64,000 nucleotides of DNA. It comes from Dysgonomonas sp. 25 (lineage in GTDB: Bacteria; Bacteroidota; Bacteroidia; Bacteroidales; Dysgonomonadaceae). The notes beneath the pieces were generated by a model. The model saw only the letters and a program-made list of their open reading frames with translations. It was not told the DNA's origin and ran no database searches. Shown piece by piece: positions 35,913-44,324 of the stretch (the first letter of the stretch is position 1; each line of letters opens with the position of its first letter). Made by a program: the position numbers and the translations under genes. The DNA is taken from assembly GCF_010501075.1 (NCBI RefSeq), contig NZ_QVMN01000005.1, positions 9,714 to 73,713 on the forward strand, read 5' to 3'.

Positions 35913-36584
35913 ATGTCGGAAGTCGGCACTATATGGTGGTTTGTTGTATTGCTTTTTTATCCTTTGTTGGGGATATTTCTGGCTAAGATAATGCAATCGA
36001 AACCCGTAATACGGAAGATTGTTCCGGTTGTCTTAGCTGCCTTGTCTGTTCTGGGTATTCTGGGATGTCTGACCGGTATCACGACGACTTCTCTTTTGCT
36101 GGATTTCTTTATCCTGTCGTCTCCGTACCTGCTTGTCTTTTGTCTTCTTTGGTGGACGTTTTTTACCAAACGAAACTATGCAAGATGGTTGAGCCTGATA
36201 AGCGTGGTTGCTATATCGCTTATCGGCATTGTGTGCGATGTTTTTTTGTATGCCGCGGCAGCAATGGGCGAAAGCATTATGAAAACGACAGACAAGGAAA
36301 TAAACCCTCCATATTCGTATAAAGAAACGTTTTATATAAAGAACAATATGGGAGGCTCACCTCCCGACTACAGATACCGGATTGAGATATACAAAACAAT
36401 TCCACATCTGCCTATCCTCGAAAAGAAGATAGCGGAAAGGAATTATAGCGATACACTCCTTTTCAAGAAAAAGAACGAGGTGAAAGTCGAATATAAGCCG
36501 GATAAGGAAGTGTTTTATTTATCTGTGCCTCCCGGTGGGCACGATGGCTGGTCAGATGTGATAGTTATTGAAATGTCCTCTTAA
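35913..36584 (+). CDS. Hypothetical membrane protein, tandem paralogue 2
   Basis: 223 residues, the sister of the preceding gene 38 bases upstream. Four membrane segments in the N-terminal half (YPLLGIFLAKIMQSKP, LGCLTGITTTSLLLDF and others) match paralogue 1 in position. The tail keeps SYKETFY, RIEIYKTIPHLPILEKKIAERNYS and a VEYKPDKEVFYLSV end. The two are clearly homologous but well diverged. Function unknown. Confidence 0.7.
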   Translation: MSEVGTIWWFVVLLFYPLLGIFLAKIMQSKPVIRKIVPVVLAALSVLGILGCLTGITTTSLLLDFFILSSPYLLVFCLLWWTFFTKRNYARWLSLISVVAISLIGIVCDVFLYAAAAMGESIMKTTDKEINPPYSYKETFYIKNNMGGSPPDYRYRIEIYKTIPHLPILEKKIAERNYSDTLLFKKKNEVKVEYKPDKEVFYLSVPPGGHDGWSDVIVIEMSS

Positions 36585-36656
36585 TTAGATGTCGATTCGA
36601 TAGTGAATGAATTGTTATAAAAATAGGACTGCTAAATGAATAACAGCCCCATTTTA

Positions 36657-36833
36657 TTATTTAGAATCTTCTCTTTTTTTTACAAAAAATATAATAGCGA
36701 ATATAATACCAATTATTACGAAATATATTCCAGATGAAATAAGACTGTCATATAATTGTTCTCCAGTGAGTATGTTGATAAGGAAATAGAGTATTGGAGA
36801 AAGTATTAAAAAAAATATAAAGAACTTTTTCAT
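36657..36833 (-). CDS. 58-residue two-TM protein downstream of the glycine-zipper lipoprotein
   Basis: The minus-strand frame encodes MKKFFIFFLILSPILYFLIN..., 58 residues, with hydrophobic stretches at about 4-22 and 36-50, a short polar loop (TGEQLYDSLISS) and a basic tail (KKREDSK). It starts 7 bases after the lipoprotein stop, so the two are translated as a unit. It is below the usual size cut-off of gene callers. An immunity or chaperone role for its neighbour is possible but unproven. Confidence 0.6.
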   Translation of the reverse strand: MKKFFIFFLILSPILYFLINILTGEQLYDSLISSGIYFVIIGIIFAIIFFVKKREDSK

Positions 36834-36840
36834 ATCTCAA

Positions 36841-37704
36841 TTAGAAATATCTATCCCAAATATTATCAAGCATAGCACCAACAGATCCTGCGCAGCCACC
36901 AATTAATGCGCCTCCTATTGCCCCAGGTACTGCGCCTACACCACCTACTAATATTCCGCCTAATCCTCCCGCAATTCCGCCTGTTATAGCTCCAGTTACA
37001 TCACATTTGACTAATCCGTCCATAATCCAATGATCATAAGGATTAGTTGATTTAGTTATGTTTTCCTCTCCTGTTATCGTTTGATACCATAAAGACGCAT
37101 TTTCACTCCAGTATTTGTGTGATGCACAAGCTACTGATGTCCCAGATAAGAATATGATAAGGTCATTATCAGTTAGCACTTCGAATGCTTCTTCTTCTAA
37201 TTCTTTAATTTTACTATTAAATTCCGATTCTGGTAATGTATATTGCCCACAAACTTCAAATAATTTTAGAACTAATATATTCAGTTCTTCAGATATATGA
37301 AATTCTTCAATAGCTTTTTGTCTATTGTTTGTAAATAGATGGCCAAAGTTCTTATCCACAGAAAAGAAATCTTTAAGAGTATATGAATTAGTCGCAGATT
37401 TTAAGATGTTAGATTCTTCTTCTATATTTAAGACTGTACAAGTTTTTGAATATGCAATATCTTTTACATTGTCTTTATTAAAAGAATATTTAGCGTCTTT
37501 TAGGCTTTCTAATATTTTGTCCATATTCTCATTGTGCTCTTTTCCAACAATGGCAGTTTTTTCTAAGAAAGCGGTCTTTTCTTCAATTGTTCTTTTGGGT
37601 GGAGATGATGGCTCATTCTCAGTGCTACAAGATTGATTGAAAATAAATAAAATAGAAATAATTGTTGATAAGGTAATGAATGCGAAAAGTTTGAAAGTTT
37701 TCAT
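36841..37704 (-). CDS. Lipoprotein with C-terminal glycine-zipper region
   Basis: 287 residues. The signal peptide ends in the lipobox NQSC (Cys26). A helical, acidic middle (about 45-220) is followed by a glycine-rich hydrophobic stretch at about 238-277 with repeated GG and GxxxG (GAITGGIAGGLGGILVGG), then an LDNIWDRYF end. Glycine zippers insert into membranes in pore-forming peptides, two-peptide bacteriocins and some outer-membrane lipoproteins. Base composition is much more AT-rich than manA or glgB, suggesting transfer. The paired 58-residue gene follows. Confidence 0.75.
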   Translation of the reverse strand: MKTFKLFAFITLSTIISILFIFNQSCSTENEPSSPPKRTIEEKTAFLEKTAIVGKEHNENMDKILESLKDAKYSFNKDNVKDIAYSKTCTVLNIEEESNILKSATNSYTLKDFFSVDKNFGHLFTNNRQKAIEEFHISEELNILVLKLFEVCGQYTLPESEFNSKIKELEEEAFEVLTDNDLIIFLSGTSVACASHKYWSENASLWYQTITGEENITKSTNPYDHWIMDGLVKCDVTGAITGGIAGGLGGILVGGVGAVPGAIGGALIGGCAGSVGAMLDNIWDRYF

Positions 37705-37839
37705 AATTGTGTCTTCTTAATATTAATAATTGTGCAAATATATGATTTTTTAAAAAAAAATAGCTGCAAAAGAAAAAAATATAGATTCTGTTTTTGTTTA
37801 GGCTTAAATAGGTCTAATTTATCATATATAAAAAATAAG

Positions 37840-37847
37840 TATCTTTG
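37840..37847 (+). promoter_or_regulatory. -7 box of manA
   Basis: TATCTTTG, a consensus match, 35-42 bases upstream of the manA start. The -33 region is weak. Confidence 0.5.
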
Positions 37848-37881
37848 TTATCTCAAGAAACCAATTTAAATACAAAATCAG

Positions 37882-38856
37882 ATGAAATTATATCCGCTAA
37901 AATTTGAACCCATCCTCAAGTCTATTATCTGGGGAGGCGATGAAATATGCCAGTTCAAGGGCATAACACCCGAGCAAAAAGGTATCGGCGAGAGTTGGGA
38001 AGTATCAGGTGTCGAAGGCAATATCTCGGTGGTAGCCAATGGCGAACTCAAAGGGCAGCCGCTCGACAAACTGATCGAAGAATATAAAGGGCAGTTGGTC
38101 GGTAAGCGTGTCTTTGATGCATTCGGCGCTACTTTTCCGTTGCTGATTAAGTTTATCGATGCCCGCGACGACTTGTCTATTCAGGTGCACCCCGATGACG
38201 AACTTGCCAAAAAACGCCATAACTCGTTCGGTAAAACGGAAATGTGGTATGTCGTGAATGCCAGTCAGGGAGCAACCCTTTATTCGGGTTTTGCCAAACA
38301 AATGACGCCTGATAGCTATGTGAAAAGCATCGGGGATAATACCTTTATGGATTATCTGAAAAAATATGAGGTGAAGAAAGGCGACGTATTTTTCCTGCCT
38401 GCCGGACGTGTACATGCTATCGGCGCGGGAACATTTGTAGCCGAAATTCAGCAGACATCGAATATCACTTATCGCATCTACGATTACAACCGTTTGGGTG
38501 TAGACGGCAAACCGCGCGAACTGCACACCGAGGAGGCGAAAGATGCTATCGACTATACGATGCATGACGATTACCGTACGCATTACGAAAAGAAAGAAAA
38601 CCTGCCGGTAGAACTTGTCGAGTGTAAATACTTCACGACAGATTTACTGGAACTGACCAAAAATCTTTCGCGCGATTATTCGGCAATAGATTCGTTCGTT
38701 ATCTTTATCTGTATGGGTGGCGCTTGTACGATACGGGACAACAAAGGCAACGAACTGAGCGTTAAACAAGGAGAATCAGTTTTGATTCCTGCCGATACGG
38801 AAAATGTAACTATCGAGCCTCAGGGCAATGTGCTTCTACTCGAAACGCATGCCTGA
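37882..38856 (+). CDS. manA: Mannose-6-phosphate isomerase, class I
   Basis: 324 residues, the short type I form. It interconverts mannose-6-phosphate and fructose-6-phosphate. The zinc site lies in IQVHPDDELAKKRHNSFGKT (near residues 94-113) followed by EMWYV; a second His block is GRVHAIGAG. It supplies mannose for GDP-mannose or feeds mannose released by enzymes such as the GH92 mannosidase into glycolysis. It has its own promoter; a region with CAGTTATCAGTCAA words follows near 38868-38890. Confidence 0.93.
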   Translation: MKLYPLKFEPILKSIIWGGDEICQFKGITPEQKGIGESWEVSGVEGNISVVANGELKGQPLDKLIEEYKGQLVGKRVFDAFGATFPLLIKFIDARDDLSIQVHPDDELAKKRHNSFGKTEMWYVVNASQGATLYSGFAKQMTPDSYVKSIGDNTFMDYLKKYEVKKGDVFFLPAGRVHAIGAGTFVAEIQQTSNITYRIYDYNRLGVDGKPRELHTEEAKDAIDYTMHDDYRTHYEKKENLPVELVECKYFTTDLLELTKNLSRDYSAIDSFVIFICMGGACTIRDNKGNELSVKQGESVLIPADTENVTIEPQGNVLLLETHA

Positions 38857-38950
38857 TACGCTTATCGGTCAACAGTTATCAGTCAATATTACTCTTTGTT
38901 ACCCAAGGGGGGATTGCTTTATTCTGAAGTATAAATGATTGCGAAAAACG

Positions 38951-39913
38951 ATGCAAGGAATATTACTGGTAAATACGGGCAGCCCCCGAAGTAAGCATCG
39001 CAAAGATGTAGCGGCGTTTGTCACCGCTATGCTTTCCGATCCCTTGCTGATGACTGTGCCCGACTGGTTTCGTCCTATTCTGGTCAAAGGGCTGATTGTC
39101 CCTTTCCGCCAGTTTGCATCTGCCCGGAAATATTCGTTAATTTGGGACGAGGAGCATCATGCAGCCCCTTTGCTCTATCATATGCAACAGCTTGCCGCTA
39201 AATTGGAGAAGCGGACGGAGATGCCCGTGCGGGTAGCCATGCGCTATGGCGAACCGGATATAGCTTCGGCATTGAAGTCGTTCGAAGAAGCCGGAAGCGA
39301 TATTCACGAGGTGATTGTTGTGCCGCTGTTTCCTCAATATGCCGAATCGTCGTACCAGACAACGGTGGATGAGATAGGGCGGATTTTTATGGATAAGCCT
39401 TATCCTTTCCGCTTGAATTTTATAAAGCCTTATTATAGTCATCCTGCCTATATCGAAGCCCTTTGCAGTAGTTTATCGCCTTTCTTGCAAAAGCGATACG
39501 ATATGCTTTTGTTCAACTATCACAGCCTCCCGCTTAGCCATGTGGAAAAAGGCTGGAAGAAAGGCAAGGAGTTCGATTATGTGTACCAGTTGAAAGAGAC
39601 GGTTATGCTCGTGCAGAAGCAGTTGGGGTTGGATATGTTGCATAACAGGATTGTTTTTTCTTCGGCTGTCGGAAGCAAATGGCTGCAACCCTTTCTGGAC
39701 GAGACGATGAAAGAAATCGCCTCCGAAGGGGTGAAGGATATTCTGATAGTCAGCCCCGGATTTGCCTGCGACAATCTGGAAACACTCTACGATATAAAGA
39801 TTGCTGCCCGCGAGATTTTTCTCCGCAACGGAGGCAAATCGCTCACCTATGTGCCTTGCCTCAATAGCGAGGATTATTGGATAGACGGGCTAATCAAGAT
39901 AATAACCCAATAA
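38951..39913 (+). CDS. hemH: Ferrochelatase
   Basis: 320 residues from the ATG giving MQGILLVNTGSP, the standard family start; a TTG 12 bases upstream is disfavoured. The metal-chelating His is in NYHSLP (near residue 193) and the conserved Glu in PGFACDNLETLYDI. PLFPQYAESSYQTTVDEI is also typical. It inserts Fe2+ into protoporphyrin IX or a coproporphyrin at the membrane surface, the last haem step. No other hem gene adjoins; a glycosyltransferase follows after 12 bases. Confidence 0.93.
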   Translation: MQGILLVNTGSPRSKHRKDVAAFVTAMLSDPLLMTVPDWFRPILVKGLIVPFRQFASARKYSLIWDEEHHAAPLLYHMQQLAAKLEKRTEMPVRVAMRYGEPDIASALKSFEEAGSDIHEVIVVPLFPQYAESSYQTTVDEIGRIFMDKPYPFRLNFIKPYYSHPAYIEALCSSLSPFLQKRYDMLLFNYHSLPLSHVEKGWKKGKEFDYVYQLKETVMLVQKQLGLDMLHNRIVFSSAVGSKWLQPFLDETMKEIASEGVKDILIVSPGFACDNLETLYDIKIAAREIFLRNGGKSLTYVPCLNSEDYWIDGLIKIITQ

Positions 39914-39925
39914 ACTATACAGCCG

Positions 39926-41086
39926 ATGAAGCGGATACTGATATTCAACGATAGCCTCGAGATGGGAGGAACTGAAAAACTCCTTGTCGATTTATTGAAT
40001 CATCTGGTAGCTAAGGGATGCGAAGTTACGCTTCTTCTGCCACAGCAATCGGAGAAAAATGTCCTTCTTTCGCAGGTCGGTTCAGCCGTGAAAATCCGCT
40101 ATATATACGCATCTGCCTCTTCGCGGATGAAGCGGAAAATAGGCGAGACTTTGATGGTCTTTTATCCGCGGCTATTCAATTGGCTGAAAGGTATCAAAGC
40201 GAGCGATTACGACCATGTTATTTGTTTTAAGGAGACTTTTTATGCCCGCATTTTCAGTAAGATGAAAGTGCCTAAATTGCTCTGGATACACAATATCCTC
40301 TATCGCAGGCAGTATGAAATCCGTTCGTTAAAAGAGCGTCTGGCAGTCTGGCTGAATAAGTGGCAATTGCGGACGGTGCAACGTTCGTATGACCGTTTCG
40401 ATACGGTCGTTTGTGTCTCGCAGGCTGCTCTCAATGCTTATTTGGATGTGTTGCACGACGGCAAAATGCCTAAGCAGGATATCCGTATCATATACAATGC
40501 GATAGACCTGTCGCAGATAACGGAAAAGGCGAAAGAGCCGATAGTGCCTCTGCCGCAAAGCCGGACTAATTTTATCCTGATTACGCGCCTTTCACCCGAA
40601 AAACGTACCGACCGCCTGTTGCGTGCTGCTGACCGCCTGAAACAGGATGGTTATGATTTTCATGTGTACATCTTGGGGGAAGGATTGGATAGTCCCGAAA
40701 TGAAGCAAACATTGCAACAGCAAGGTTTGGGCGAGACTGTCTCTTTGCTTGGGCGGGTAGATAATCCGTTTCCTTATATCTTGCAGAGTAACTGGCTGTT
40801 GTGCGTCTCGGAACGCGAAAGCTTTTCGCTGACGCTGCTCGAGGCAATGGCTTTGAAAACGCCTGTTATTGCGACCGATTGTGGAGGCCCTGCCGATATT
40901 GTGGATGGTGGCAAGTATGGAATTTTGGTTGCCAATAGTGGCGAAGGGGTGTATGAAGGAATGAAATCGGTGCTCGTCGACCCTACGTTGAGCGTCCGTT
41001 ATAGTGCCCACTTGGATGAGGCGGTCGTCCGTTTCGATTATTCGGGTTGGCATCGGAAAATAGATGAATTATTATCTATTGAGTGA
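39926..41086 (+). CDS. Glycosyltransferase family 4 protein
   Basis: 386 residues with the GT-B fold. The N-terminal half begins RILIFNDSLEMGGTEKLLVDL, where GGTE is the typical acceptor-side loop. The C-terminal half has TRLSPEKRTDRLLRA (near 218) and the E-x7-E retaining motif in SERESFSLTLLEAMALKTPVI, then DCGGPADIV. It transfers a sugar from a nucleotide donor, probably to a cell-surface glycan; donor and acceptor are unknown. It lies directly after hemH and is the last gene before the repeat island. Confidence 0.9.
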   Translation: MKRILIFNDSLEMGGTEKLLVDLLNHLVAKGCEVTLLLPQQSEKNVLLSQVGSAVKIRYIYASASSRMKRKIGETLMVFYPRLFNWLKGIKASDYDHVICFKETFYARIFSKMKVPKLLWIHNILYRRQYEIRSLKERLAVWLNKWQLRTVQRSYDRFDTVVCVSQAALNAYLDVLHDGKMPKQDIRIIYNAIDLSQITEKAKEPIVPLPQSRTNFILITRLSPEKRTDRLLRAADRLKQDGYDFHVYILGEGLDSPEMKQTLQQQGLGETVSLLGRVDNPFPYILQSNWLLCVSERESFSLTLLEAMALKTPVIATDCGGPADIVDGGKYGILVANSGEGVYEGMKSVLVDPTLSVRYSAHLDEAVVRFDYSGWHRKIDELLSIE

Positions 41087-41241
41087 AAAGGTTCTGTTTT
41101 TTATTTTGTCGATTCGAAAGAATATAGTTACATTTGCGGTGTTATCACTTCATTATAAGATTGATGAAAGCATTAGAATTATATGCTACTTTTTTAGTCA
41201 ACTTGCTTTCTACCAGTATGCTTGCTGGTAGCGAAATTCCA

Positions 41242-41265
41242 ACACACACACACACACACACACAC
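41242..41265. repeat. AC dinucleotide tract, 12 units
   Basis: An uninterrupted AC run, 59 bases from the second 150-bp repeat, mirroring the GT run at 209-229 relative to copy 1. Confidence 0.95.
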
Positions 41266-41324
41266 GTAATATAACGTTTTCGTGGGATTTATCCAAATTT
41301 CCAGATAAGAATTTTTTTAGAAAA

Positions 41325-41474
41325 AGTTACTTCGCCCTTCGGGCAGTTACTTCGTGCTTTGCACAGTTACGAGTTACAAGGGATAGCTTGCGAACTGCTG
41401 CATGGCTTTGCCTCTACTCGTCACTCGTAACTTGTAACTCGTCTACTGAAAAATATGCTTGTGTTAATGTCAGG
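41325..41474. repeat. 150-bp dispersed repeat, copy 2 (inverted)
   Basis: The reverse complement of this segment matches 1-150 with about 8 mismatches and no gaps. The two mini-hairpins lie at 41334-41344 and 41354-41364; their 4-bp stems are unchanged from copy 1 while both triloops differ. The 12-bp inverted repeat is also intact. Confidence 0.9.
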
Positions 41475-42205
41475 GGTATTTCCGGCTGCGACAGCCATAC
41501 CTACCTCCCCCCAGCCCCCTCCACAAGAGGGGGAGCGAGGGGCTGTCTTTCAGTCAGCAGTTATCAGTCAACAGTGAACAAAATTAATGTAGGGGCGAAA
41601 CATCGTTCGGCGAAGCGTAGGCGAGCCAATAAATATTCGCCCGTGAAAACAGAATATATGCCTGCTCAAGCGGGTATATACGGGGCAATATTTATTGCCC
41701 CCTACAAAGCTATAACGAGCTCCCTCGCCTTCGCTCGGGATGACAAAGTTAACAGCAAGCAGTCGACGGATAACAGTCTAATGTTGCCACGTCTTTTAAG
41801 GCGTGGGTATAGAGCATATGCCCTAACTATGACTTTAGTCAAAAGGGATTTGGCTAAAGCCCTTTGTATCCTGCTCTTCTTGTCCCTCCACTTAAAAGTG
41901 AAGGCAATTAAAAAGGATATACATGTATGTGTGCGCTCGCAAACCGATATATCGGGCGGACACACAGGTCTGCCCCTACACAAAAAACGAAAGAGCTCCC
42001 TCGTATCCACTCGGGATGACAATAACCAGCCCCCTTTATCCCCCAGAGGGGGAAATGGGTTTGCACCACCATTCAATAAAAAACGAAAATATATCCTTCC
42101 CTTAGCCTCCCCCACGGGGAGGTTTGGTGGGGCTCAATCAAACTTATTATTCACTTCATCTTTTTCTGTTACCCCCTCTATAGGAGGGGGCAGGGGGAGG
42201 TGGTT
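41475..42205. other. Repeat-rich noncoding island upstream of the third FISUMP-like gene
   Basis: This stretch is a patchwork of short repeats: CCCCCTC...GAGGGGG inverted elements (41503-41545, about 42020-42057, 42110-42135, 42173-42202), GGATGACAA words preceded by GCTC or ACTC (near 41735 and 42012), CAGTTATCAGTCAACAG (near 41568), and paired GGGGCAATATTTATTGCCCC (41681-41700). A 278-codon frame crosses it but has no protein-like composition. The 41087-41241 part is AT-rich with no gene. Confidence 0.7.
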
Positions 42206-42220
42206 AATTCTTTATATAAC

Positions 42221-43492
42221 ATGAAACAGAAAATCTTGACACAGGCTATCATTCTGTTAGCCTTATTCACAACAGCAACCGCCCTGCAAGCGCAGGTGAC
42301 GATCGGGAGCAGTACACCTCCTCGTGTCGGCGCATTATTAGACCTCACGGAAGGAGCAACGACCACTCACGGATTGAATATGCCACGGGTGGAGTTAATT
42401 AAACTGAAGCCCACCAATGGAGCGGAACTGGCGGCATCCATCGGCGGAACAGGCAACTGGATACTGGCTGATCATACGGCACTGGCCGTATACAATACCA
42501 AGGCTGACAAATGCGCCATGCCTGAACCTATCTACAAAGGCCTCTATGTTTTCGATGGTGCGGAATGGCAATACTTGGGCAAGAAGCCTGAGCCTTCTCC
42601 GGAAGTACATACCTTCACCGACCCACGCGACAACAATACCTACCGTTACCGCAACTTCGGCGCAATAGCCGGCGACTGGATGTTGGAGAACCTGCGCTAT
42701 ATTCCCAAAGCAGCTGATGGCTTCACTGGGTTTACGCATACAGCCGTAGCAGCTCCCGCTCCTTACACTGCTAAATACTGGTGCTACCCATGGAAGGGCG
42801 ACGGCTCCGCAAACCCACCCTACAATGCTCTGCAAGCAGAAGCCGACTGGGAGCCTCGCATAGGTATCGCCTACAACTGGCCTGCCGCGACTAATGGAGA
42901 GAACACTTCGACAGTCGATCAGGGGCAAGTATCGGGTAGCACACCCGGTGCAAATGAGGTGGAAACTGTGAAAGAATCGTCGCTGAACGCAAAAGATGGA
43001 AAAATCCGGGGTATTTGCCCTGTCAACTGGCATGTCCCTTCGGATAGAGAATGGAACGAATTGGAAAAAGAACTCTACAACAATGCACACCTGTACAGCC
43101 AGTACAAAGACGATGGTAGCGACGATTTCGCACCAACCATCTGGCAGAGCAGTTGGGAGACAATTCCCAGCTGGCGAGGTTCTACCAGCGCTAAAGGCCA
43201 CGGTGTAGTGATGAAAAGCGAATGCGCTCCCCCTGGCAGTACTCTCGGTTCCCCTGGCGGAAAAAGTCTTTCTGCGGCGCAAGGGGGATTTGATGCTCTG
43301 CTTGTAGGCGCCAATGGCTCGGCCGGCACGTTTGGTGAGATTGCACCTTTCTGGTCAGCAAGTGCCGGCGACAACACTCATGGTTGGTGCCGAAGCACCG
43401 CGCCCATCTCCATCTCCAGTCTGATCATGCAGGTCGGCCGGATTAAGGCAGGGAAAGTTCCCCTCTACCCAGTTCGCTGCAAGAAAGACTAA
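42221..43492 (+). CDS. FISUMP-domain exported surface protein, third paralogue
   Basis: 423 residues from ATG 42221. A signal peptide ends near TALQAQ, then VTIGSSTPPRVGALLDLTE, the same N-terminal block as in the two tandem proteins at 12-15 kb. From about residue 130 a more classical FISUMP domain follows: TYRYRNFGAIAGDWMLENL, IRGICPVNWHVPSDREWNEL, and FWSAS...LYPVRCKKD at the end. It is probably surface-exposed; function unknown. It is bracketed on both sides by G-rich inverted repeats, and a purine-rich run lies about 18-48 bases before the start codon. Confidence 0.82.
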   Translation: MKQKILTQAIILLALFTTATALQAQVTIGSSTPPRVGALLDLTEGATTTHGLNMPRVELIKLKPTNGAELAASIGGTGNWILADHTALAVYNTKADKCAMPEPIYKGLYVFDGAEWQYLGKKPEPSPEVHTFTDPRDNNTYRYRNFGAIAGDWMLENLRYIPKAADGFTGFTHTAVAAPAPYTAKYWCYPWKGDGSANPPYNALQAEADWEPRIGIAYNWPAATNGENTSTVDQGQVSGSTPGANEVETVKESSLNAKDGKIRGICPVNWHVPSDREWNELEKELYNNAHLYSQYKDDGSDDFAPTIWQSSWETIPSWRGSTSAKGHGVVMKSECAPPGSTLGSPGGKSLSAAQGGFDALLVGANGSAGTFGEIAPFWSASAGDNTHGWCRSTAPISISSLIMQVGRIKAGKVPLYPVRCKKD

Positions 43493-43494
43493 CC

Positions 43495-43605
43495 CACCTC
43501 CCCCTGCCCCCTCCCATAAGAGGGGGTGAAATAAAAAGTAAATAACTTTATCTATATAATAGCCTCCCCTTGTGGGGGAGGTTGGAGGGGGTGGTGATAC
43601 AGTTA
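43495..43605. repeat. G-rich inverted repeats downstream of the third FISUMP-like gene
   Basis: Two elements, CCTCCCCCTGCCCCC...GAGGGGG (43497-43527) and CCTCCCCTTGTGGGGGAGG (43563-43581) with GGAGGGGGTGG after it, match those upstream of the gene. Beyond them (43606-43840) lie a CAGTTATCAGTCAACA word, a GAGATGCTTCG...CTCAGCATGAC element and AT-rich sequence; no gene is seen there. Confidence 0.75.
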
Positions 43606-43841
43606 ACAGAGAGCAGTTATCAGTCAACAACATAGACGACACGAGATGCTTCGCCAAAGGCTCAGCATGACAAAAATGCTATGGTAAGAAAATAAAAAGT
43701 AACCACAGTAAAAAAATGCTATTTTGCATGTATACCTTTTTCTTTAATTGGTTCATAATGAATCTGATTCCGGGGTACAAAGGTGACAGTAGGGTAACAC
43801 GAAAGTAACACGAATGTTTCCTTTATTATTTTTTATAAAAA

Positions 43842-43873
43842 CTTGGAGTTAAAAGAATTAAACTGTATATTTG
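43842..43873 (+). promoter_or_regulatory. Promoter of rpsU
   Basis: CTTG at 43842-43845, a 20-base spacer, and TATATTTG at 43866-43873 followed by C: a near-perfect Bacteroidota promoter. Transcription should begin near 43880, leaving a leader of about 185 bases. Confidence 0.75.
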
Positions 43874-43890
43874 CACCCCGAAAAATAGAA

Positions 43891-43912
43891 GGGAGGTTTA
43901 ATGATCTTTTGA
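43891..43912 (+). promoter_or_regulatory. Strong SD with a three-codon leader ORF in the rpsU leader
   Basis: GGGAGG (43891-43896) lies 4 bases before ATG ATC TTT TGA (43901-43912). SD sequences are otherwise rare in the window. The rpsU start itself has none. Position right after the transcription start suggests a regulatory role, which is inference. Confidence 0.5.
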
Positions 43913-43996
43913 ACAATACATAGGATATAATTTGTCAGATGTCGCTCACGTAGCGGTGTTCAGGAGATTTCATTTAAACAGTTAACTTGTGATTTT

Positions 43997-44022
43997 TGTG
44001 GAGTATCCACACGGTTTTTTTT
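43997..44022 (+). terminator. Terminator-like hairpin inside the rpsU leader
   Basis: TGTGGA and TCCACA pair around a 3-base loop (43997-44011), followed by CGG and eight T. It lies about 45 bases before the rpsU start and could attenuate transcription. The stem is short, so strength is uncertain. Confidence 0.5.
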
Positions 44023-44065
44023 AATTTAGAAAATAAGTAAAACAAAATAAAAATACATTTAAACT

Positions 44066-44260
44066 ATGATTATTGTACCTTTGAAAGAGGGCGAAAATAT
44101 CGAAAAAGCCCTAAAAAAATTTAAAAGAAAATACGAAAAAACAGGTGTTGTAAAAGAATTGCGTCGTCGTCAGGCATTCGAAAAGCCTTCGGTAACAAAC
44201 CGTAAGAAAAGATTGCATGCTATTTACGTTCAACAAATGCACCGTTCGGAAGAACAATAA
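44066..44260 (+). CDS. rpsU: Small ribosomal subunit protein bS21
   Basis: 64 residues, typical bS21: MIIVPLKEGENIEKALKKFKRKYEKTG, then RRRQAFEKPS and a basic tail. In Bacteroidota the 30S subunit hides the anti-SD end of 16S rRNA in a pocket formed by bS21, bS18 and bS6, so bS21 level can set SD responsiveness. The gene has a strong promoter and a 185-base structured leader. The xerC gene follows after 64 bases. Confidence 0.96.
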   Translation: MIIVPLKEGENIEKALKKFKRKYEKTGVVKELRRRQAFEKPSVTNRKKRLHAIYVQQMHRSEEQ

Positions 44261-44324
44261 ATTTATTGCGCATTTAGAATTTATTCCTTAACTTCGTCAG
44301 AGGGCTATTAATCATAGAGACGCG

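Noticed and set aside
41388-42224. A 278-codon plus-strand frame across the repeat island
   Set aside because: It runs through the family A repeat and the G-rich elements, has no protein-like composition or domain and overlaps the real FISUMP start. It is open only by chance.
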